This document shows, piece after piece, positions 5,418 through 6,080 of a stretch of DNA of 6,080 nt. The first letter of the stretch is position 1. Each line of letters begins with the position of its first letter. The notes under the pieces were generated by a model. That model was not told where the DNA came from. It saw only the letters and a program-made list of their open reading frames with translations, and ran no database searches. Position numbers and translations under genes: made by a program. Source of the stretch: Hyphomicrobiales bacterium (GTDB lineage Bacteria; Pseudomonadota; Alphaproteobacteria; Rhizobiales; JAKIUO01). The stretch lies in assembly GCA_027069645.1 (NCBI GenBank), contig JALXEI010000145.1, forward strand, positions 1 to 6,080, written 5' to 3'.

Positions 5418-6059
5418 ATGTACCGCGTTGTATTGCGTTCAGTTATTGTAATGGTGCCATTGCTCGTCGCCAGACCGGCTCTGGCTGAATACGGGGTCTG
5501 GGTTGACGGGCAGAATATGCGCTCGCCCTTTATGCGTGTCTATGGCGAGGCCATGCCGCCGATTGGCCATATCCGCTTTTGCCGTACCTGGCAGAAGGAT
5601 TGCCTGCCACAACAAGGAAGAAAGGGACGTTTTGCCCTGTCGCCCGACCGATGGAACGAACTGGTGGCCGTCAATGCGCTGGTCAATCGTATCGTCGAGC
5701 CAACGCCCGATCAGGAGCTTTATGGCGAGATCGAGCGCTGGACCTACCCCGAAAATCGCGGTGATTGCGAAGACTATGTTCTGCTCAAGCGCCGCATGCT
5801 GATGCAACGCGGCTGGCCGGCAAGTTCGCTGCTGATCACTGTCGTCACGGATGAAAACGGGGCCGGTCATGCCGTCATGACGGCGCGTACTTCAAGCGGT
5901 GATTTTATACTCGATAACAAAAATTCAAAGGTTCTGGCCTGGAACAGGGTGCCCTACCGCTTTTACAAACGGCAAAGCTATCGCGATCCGCGACGCTGGG
6001 TCTCCCTCAAACCGCGTACAACGGACGATAGCGCCGCGACCAGCGCTTCGGCCAAATAA
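5418..6059 (+). CDS. Exported transglutaminase-like cysteine protease (BTLCP/LapG class)
   Basis: This 213-residue protein has a signal peptide (basic start, hydrophobic 8-18, ARPALA then cleavage after Ala23), so it should act in the periplasm. It shows the bacterial transglutaminase-like cysteine protease pattern (BTLCP, formerly DUF920): catalytic Cys117 in RGDCEDYVLLK, His151 in GAGHAVMTA and Asp166 in FILDN. The acidic residues flanking Cys117 (Asp116, Glu118) correspond to the calcium-binding pair known in LapG. Cys55 and Cys62 could form a disulfide. LapG cleaves large surface adhesins under LapD/c-di-GMP control, and the PilZ gene upstream suggests a similar c-di-GMP link, but no LapD, adhesin or type I secretion gene is in the window. 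Many rhizobial BTLCPs have no known substrate. The start has a GGGGAG ribosome binding site held in a hairpin. Confidence 0.9.
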   Translation: MYRVVLRSVIVMVPLLVARPALAEYGVWVDGQNMRSPFMRVYGEAMPPIGHIRFCRTWQKDCLPQQGRKGRFALSPDRWNELVAVNALVNRIVEPTPDQELYGEIERWTYPENRGDCEDYVLLKRRMLMQRGWPASSLLITVVTDENGAGHAVMTARTSSGDFILDNKNSKVLAWNRVPYRFYKRQSYRDPRRWVSLKPRTTDDSAATSASAK

Positions 6060-6080
6060 CGGCAAAAGCCTGTTTCAACC

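Noticed and set aside
5439..5870. 143-codon minus-strand ORF antisense to the protease gene
   Set aside because: The plus strand encodes a clear BTLCP protein with signal peptide and catalytic triad; the antisense frame is a shadow.
6060..6080. GGC-AAAA-GCC followed by TGTTT as a terminator for the protease gene
   Set aside because: The stem is only 3 bp and the window ends here, so it cannot be judged.

Overview
The window looks like chromosomal DNA of an alphaproteobacterium. The evidence is the gene order and families: a cytochrome bc1 assembly chaperone (CBP3 family), a DUF177/YceD protein, plsX and fabH on the minus strand, divergent from an OmlA/SmpA-type (BamE) lipoprotein on the plus strand. 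From general knowledge this arrangement is typical of Hyphomicrobiales (Rhizobiales) and their relatives. I cannot resolve the genus.

Minus-strand block (about 1-3601, read right to left): CBP3-type chaperone (3035-3601), DUF177 (2377-3009), plsX (1178-2224), fabH (125-1102), then the first 23 codons of a second fabH-like gene (1-70) cut off by the window edge. The first two genes are 25 bp apart and probably co-transcribed. A 152-bp gap with a promoter-like sequence precedes plsX, so plsX-fabH-fabH2 may have its own transcription start. PlsX makes acyl-phosphate for phospholipid synthesis and FabH starts fatty acid chains, so this end is a membrane-lipid module. DUF177 is tied to 23S rRNA accumulation in other organisms. 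The chaperone supports the respiratory bc1 complex.

Divergent intergenic region (3602-3839): this holds candidate promoters in both directions and a small, very basic ORF whose stop overlaps the GTG start of bamE.

Plus-strand block (3840-6059): bamE, a protein with two complete PilZ (c-di-GMP-binding) motifs (4488-5183), and an exported transglutaminase-like cysteine protease of the LapG/BTLCP class (5418-6059). The last two have wide upstream gaps and probably separate transcription. The protease gene has a promoter-like sequence about 110 nt upstream, then two perfect 7-bp inverted repeats; the second holds the Shine-Dalgarno sequence in its stem.

Most of the window is conserved housekeeping DNA. 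No mobile elements, CRISPR, tRNA or rRNA were seen. The points most worth following are the tandem fabH pair, the structured leader of the protease gene, and the side-by-side PilZ and LapG-like genes. I see no convincing new multi-gene system.
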